A stretch of 64,000 nucleotides of DNA from Steinernema hermaphroditum. Lineage: Eukaryota > Nematoda > Chromadorea > Rhabditida > Steinernematidae. The stretch is taken from assembly GCA_030435675.1 (NCBI GenBank), contig CM059624.1, positions 9,262,769 through 9,326,768 of the forward strand. The letters are read 5' to 3'. Below the pieces are notes generated by a model that saw nothing but the letters and a program-made list of their open reading frames with translations, did not search any database and was not told the DNA's origin. A program made the translations under genes and the position numbers. Below are positions 60,353-64,000 of this stretch, one piece after another. Each line of letters begins with the position of its first letter. Position 1 is the stretch's first letter.

Positions 60353-60767
60353 TCGACCTCATCGCCATTCCAGAGTTTAATTGTTCTGTTTGTTACAAAG
60401 TGTTGACTGTACCATACGTGTGACCCTAATGCTCCTCCCTCATCTCTCCTCAGTTTGATCGACTACTGTATCATATTAATAATTAATAATAAATGAAACA
60501 ATTCTGTTGAAGAAGGGCATCGAAAGACGGATTCTTGGAAGGGAGGCTGGAAACGGCCGTTTTACGAATTTACGTCTTCCTGTCTAGTAGACGGACTCCG
60601 GTCATTCGGCGTTCCATCCGTCGTTGAGCGGTCGAGAGCTTTATCCGCCGCCGTTTACCTTTTCGAACCAATGGTCATGCAAGATGTCGTTTAAGCAGAA
60701 AAAGGCACAGTATCACGTAATCGGCCCAGGGTACAGCGGCAGAGTCGAACTGGAAACTGCACACATA
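60353..60767. other. 3' flank of the MLT-11-like gene
   Basis: It contains AATAAA at 60488-60493. No gene is seen before the foldback transposon. Confidence 0.6.
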
Positions 60768-62843
60768 CAGTGGCGGCCGTATAAATAGCCGCACCCCCTA
60801 CATAAAGTTTCTATTGCCGATTTACCCTTGATTTTAAAATATGGGTTTCCACGCGTATTTCATCTTTCTCTTCTTTGCAGATTCCGCCACGTCAGATATC
60901 TTCGTCACTCCGCGCAGCCAATCGTTCGTCTTCTTGTCTACGAGACGAACGCCGACCATTCGCCGCTCCATCTTCCGCTGTGCGGTCGCAAGCCTCTTGC
61001 AGGCGGACTTCGTCAGCGCCCACGTCTCCGCTCCGTACAGCATCGCTGGAAGGACGCAAAAAAGACTCGCAAATGAAGCCGAAGAAAAGTGGTCGAAACG
61101 CCTGACTGACTGGAGGCCAATCGTTTCGAGACCACTCGGACGACCCAAAACAAGATGGCGAGACGACATCCGAAAAGCGCTGAGGACACAAGCGTGGCAG
61201 AACCAAGCGAGAAGAACGACACTGCGCCAATGGTTGAACATAATGGGATCCGCTTGATGTAAATCAATGATACGGAATAAATGTTATGTTAAAATATGGG
61301 CACTAAAGGACACTATTAGATGTAGAATTTATCAAGCAGCAAAATGGTGTTACTTATTTTCCGTGCAGAACCCACCATGCAGACAGGGAATGTAATACAT
61401 TCGGCCGACTCATATTCGGCCACGGTGTGTCAAATGGCTCATTTTTCCGTCCGCGGCCAAGTAGTAAATGTCACACGTTAGGACACCGGTCTTGCCAGAT
61501 CTTCAGTTACTCGTATCTTCAGATTTGCACCGATTATAATCGGTAACAGTGCCCGTTTTGTCCGCAAAATGATCAGCACCACGAATTCCATTAGTGAAAT
61601 GCAAAACCGTTCGAAAAACGGTCGAAGTTCTGACTTTCTGATACTTTCATGTTAGCTCAAAATCACCTAGCTTACAAGCGAAATAACTTTCTCAATCTTG
61701 CGTGCCTCGTGGCCGTTCGGTGCGCAAAATGTTCAGGAGACAACGGCGCACAACTTCAACATATGAATTTTGATATCATGCATTATTCGCAGAGAAATCA
61801 GCAATTTACTACTGAAATCGTCGTTTTTCGCAAAAAACGACCTGTCGTAAGTGCGAAATAACTTTTCGTAGATAGCGTATTTCTTGCTCAGTCGGTACGC
61901 ATGTTCAGCGTATTCCGTGCAGATCAGTCCGTTCGCACTAATTTCGATGACAAATCACTAATGAAGTCGAAAGCTATCGATTGATACCAAAATATCAAAA
62001 ATCCTAAAAAATTTGACTTTTTTCGGTCATTTTTCGACCTCTTTTTTAACTTTTCTCGACACTCAGGACATTAGAACTAAATTCATATGTTGAATTTGTG
62101 CGTTAGAGTACGCTGAACATTTTGCGTACCGACTGAGCAAGAAATACGCTATCTACGAAAAGTTATTTCGCACTTACGACAGGTCGTTTTTTGCGAAAAA
62201 CGACGATTTCAGTAGTAAATTGCTGATTTCTCTGCGAATAATGCATGATATCAAAATTCATATGTTGAAGTTGTGCGCCGTTGTCTCCTGAACATTTTGC
62301 GCACCGGACGGCCACGAGGCACGCAAGATTGAGAAAGTTATTTCGCTTGTAAGCTAGGTGATTTTGAGCTAACATGAAAGTATCAGAAAGTCAGAACTTC
62401 GACCGTTTTTCGAACGGTTTTGTATTTCACTAATGGAATTCGTGGTGCTGATCATTTTGCGGACAAAACGGGCACTGTTACCGATTATAATCGGTGCAAA
62501 TCTGAAGATACGAGTAACTGAAGATCTGGCAAGACCGGTGTCCTAACGTGTGACATTTACTACTAGGCCGCGGACGGAAAAATGAGCCATTTGACACACC
62601 GTGGCCGAATATGAGCCGGCCGAATGTATTACATTCCCTGTCTGCATGGTGGGTCCTGCACGGAAAATAAGTAACACCATTTTGCTACTTGATAAATTCT
62701 ACATCTGATAGTGCCCTTGGTTTTTTTGCCCTTAATTCTACATCTGATAGTGCCTTTGGTTTTTGCCCACATTTTAAAATCAAGGGTAAATCGGCAATAG
62801 AAACTTTATGTAGGGGGTGCGGCTATTTATACGGCCGCCACTG
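60768..62843. mobile_element. Foldback DNA transposon, 2.1 kb, TA target duplication
   Basis: The ends read CAGTGGCGGCCGTATAAATA and its reverse complement, flanked by TA on both sides (60766-60767 and 62844-62845). The two arms, about 0.7 kb each, are near-perfect inverted copies. One sign is that the same 70-codon frame appears at 61649-61861 (plus) and 62163-62375 (minus). The loop (about 61915-62110) is AT-rich. CAGTG termini with a TA duplication fit the Tc1/mariner superfamily. No transposase ORF is present, so it is non-autonomous. The left arm is interrupted by a LINE fragment (60846-61288). The right arm has a 35-39-bp tandem duplication (62695-62733 and 62734-62768). Confidence 0.9.
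60846..61288 (+). mobile_element. 5'-inverted, truncated RTE-like LINE fragment
   Basis: Plus-strand sequence 61080-61257 codes for the C-terminal end of a LINE reverse transcriptase protein (GRPKTRWRDDIRKAL), followed by an AATAAA-containing 3' end. The preceding part is on the opposite strand: 61050 down to about 60846 reads LPAMLYGAETWALTK, then ERRMVGVRL. In RTE-type proteins that block comes just before the GRP-RWRDDI block, so the fragment is split into head-to-head halves. TTAAAATATGGG flanks it on both sides (60834-60845 and 61289-61300) as a target duplication. It is a dead copy inside the left arm of the foldback element. Confidence 0.85.
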
Positions 62844-62845
62844 TA

Positions 62846-63329
62846 TACAAAGCACAGATCCACGGCTCCTCGGTAATATCTGGACTTCACAGGCCGCTTT
62901 AGAAGAAGTTCAGCTTTGGACCACGAATCTTGTGATGGATAACAATCATCGATGAATGTTAACTTGGAAAGCTTTGTTGGATCCGTTCCACTGCACTCTA
63001 TTCGGAATTCTCCTATAGGCCATATTCAGTGTTCAGTTTCAATGTTCTAAAGATGACTAATCGCGGATATTACGGATAAGAGGACCCAAAAGAGCACGTC
63101 TCCAAGTATCCTCGCCAATATGTTTACGGAGGAATCGTCCTCGCAACCTTTCTGTCCAAATCAGGAACTTCGGCTCAATGGCGCTCTTCGGAGAACTGAA
63201 TGGACAAAGGGACATTTAGTCGTGCGCCGTCCGCCAGACGCCTCCAGTGAGTCACCGCCTCTGAATGGCCCAGGAGGTCCTTATAACCCCTCTCTGCCTG
63301 AGTTTCCCCACCAACTCCGACTCCCAGTC
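62846..63329. other. Upstream region of the terminal secreted-protein gene
   Basis: No gene is seen. A TATA-like CTTATAACC lies at about 63280, some 50 bp before the next start codon. Confidence 0.5.
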
Positions 63330-63852
63330 ATGAAGTTCCTCGCCTGCGCCGCCTTCTTCTTCGTTTCCGTCGCTCTCCTCGAAGCCTGTGGCTCCGGCTC
63401 CCTGGGAACCACCGATCCGAGCAACCCAAGCAACCCGAACAGCCCTAAGAGCCCCTACCTGCCTGTGGGATCAACCACCTACTTCGCGAGAAAGCGATCG
63501 GCGCAGCTCTCGCTCGTCTCCGTCTTTAGCTCCTTGAAGGATTCCGAAGAAGCCAAGCTGGACGCTCTGGGAGCGAAGGCAAGGCACCTCCGTGCTTCTG
63601 ACCCTCTGATCCATTTAGATCGAAGACGCGATTCGCCTCGACGAGCTCCCGATGAACGTCTTCGACAAGAGTCGCCGCCTCTCCCACGGCGCCGTCGAGC
63701 TCCTCTTCACCATCGACTCCGAATCCTGTGGCGTCGTCGAGAACGTCTTTCGGAAGGAGCCGATCGCCTCCATCGGAGAGGTGAGGCCAAAGGCTCAATC
63801 GGTGATCACCGTATCCTTTCAGATCAAGACGATCTCCATTCGCTGTCCCTGA
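63330..63852 (+). CDS. Small secreted protein, unknown family
   Basis: Three exons (63330-63578, 63619-63780, 63823-63852) code for 146 aa. The ATG at 63330 opens a signal peptide (LACAAFFFVSVALLEACG). A short low-complexity stretch follows (SNPSNPNSPKSP). An FARKRS site then precedes a chain with a predicted mixed fold (AIRLDELPMNVFDKSR, GAVELLFTIDSESCGVV). The first intron has no usable GT. It opens with GC in a strong context (AAG/GCAAGG) and is 40 nt long; splicing there keeps the frame and gives two well-behaved downstream exons. A poly(A) signal AATAAA is at 63903-63908. I do not recognise the family. Confidence 0.7.
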
Positions 63853-64000
63853 GTCCAAGAAACACGTTTTATTTATTGAGAGTTTAAGCACCCAAGTTCA
63901 AAAATAAATTTTTTCAAAAATTTCCCACCGTTTCTCTCCTGACGGCGCCTTATCAGATGACTTTCGGAGTGGGAAAGACGATTAGACGTCGAGACACGCG
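63853..64000. other. 3' flank of the last gene to window end
   Basis: It holds the AATAAA signal of the preceding gene at 63903 and no further feature. Confidence 0.6.

Noticed and set aside
61649..62375. Identical 70-codon ORFs on the two arms as genes
   Set aside because: They are the same arm sequence read twice from an inverted repeat. No domain and no start context.

Overview
The window is nuclear DNA of a nematode, most likely a compact-genome rhabditid. Almost every gene is cut by 31-50 nt GT-AG introns, and several first exons open just after a splice acceptor, as expected for spliced-leader trans-splicing. Many products are nematode families: CUB-like secreted proteins, chemoreceptor-type 7TM proteins, a beta-type insulin-like peptide, and a moulting-type Kunitz protein. 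Coding exons are GC-rich, and the intergenic DNA and long introns are more AT-rich. All gene models were built by eye from splice sites, frame continuity and protein motifs. No database search was run.

Layout. 0-3.7 kb: a Cys-loop ligand-gated channel (minus strand, 3' end cut by the window edge) with a small secreted peptide gene nested in a 2.2 kb intron on the other strand. 4.1-8.3 kb: Numb (minus), with a likely long isoform and an unidentified 112-aa ORF in its first intron. 9.6-10.6 kb: the neuroendocrine chaperone 7B2 (sbt-1, plus). 10.8-12.8 kb: a GPI-anchored CUB-like protein (minus). 14.5-18.4 kb: a cluster with a 7TM receptor (plus), a small secreted helical protein, a secreted phospholipase A2-like protein and a rhodopsin-family receptor (all minus). 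18.4-30.2 kb: a gene-poor stretch with one convincing exon-like segment near 28 kb and a 55-bp sequence shared with 13.6 kb. 30.2-31 kb: an insulin-like peptide (minus). 33.7-38.5 kb: CTP synthase, mitochondrial ribosomal protein S34 and a small ORF (all minus). 39.4-43.7 kb: a single-pass receptor kinase-like protein with a degenerate active site (plus). 43.7-47.1 kb: non-coding DNA with a tRNA-like SINE head and a 426-bp foldback MITE. 47.1-60.4 kb: one very large MLT-11-like gene of about 4,200 codons. It combines Kunitz, thyroglobulin, antistasin-like and Lustrin-type domains, and one 5.9-kb exon codes for Pro/Gln-rich and Thr/Glu-rich repeats. 60.8-62.8 kb: a 2.1-kb foldback DNA transposon with TA target duplication, carrying a 5'-inverted LINE fragment in its left arm. 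63.3-63.9 kb: a small secreted protein (plus).

The genes do not form one pathway. Several act in neuroendocrine signalling: 7B2, the insulin-like peptide, the two receptors, the ligand-gated channel and the nested peptide gene. The MLT-11-like gene belongs to cuticle renewal. Numb, CTP synthase and MRPS34 are general cellular genes. I found no prokaryotic system, CRISPR array or obvious horizontally acquired cluster. The strongest unusual items are the giant inhibitor gene, the nested mobile-element structure, the degenerate receptor kinase and the non-standard splice sites.
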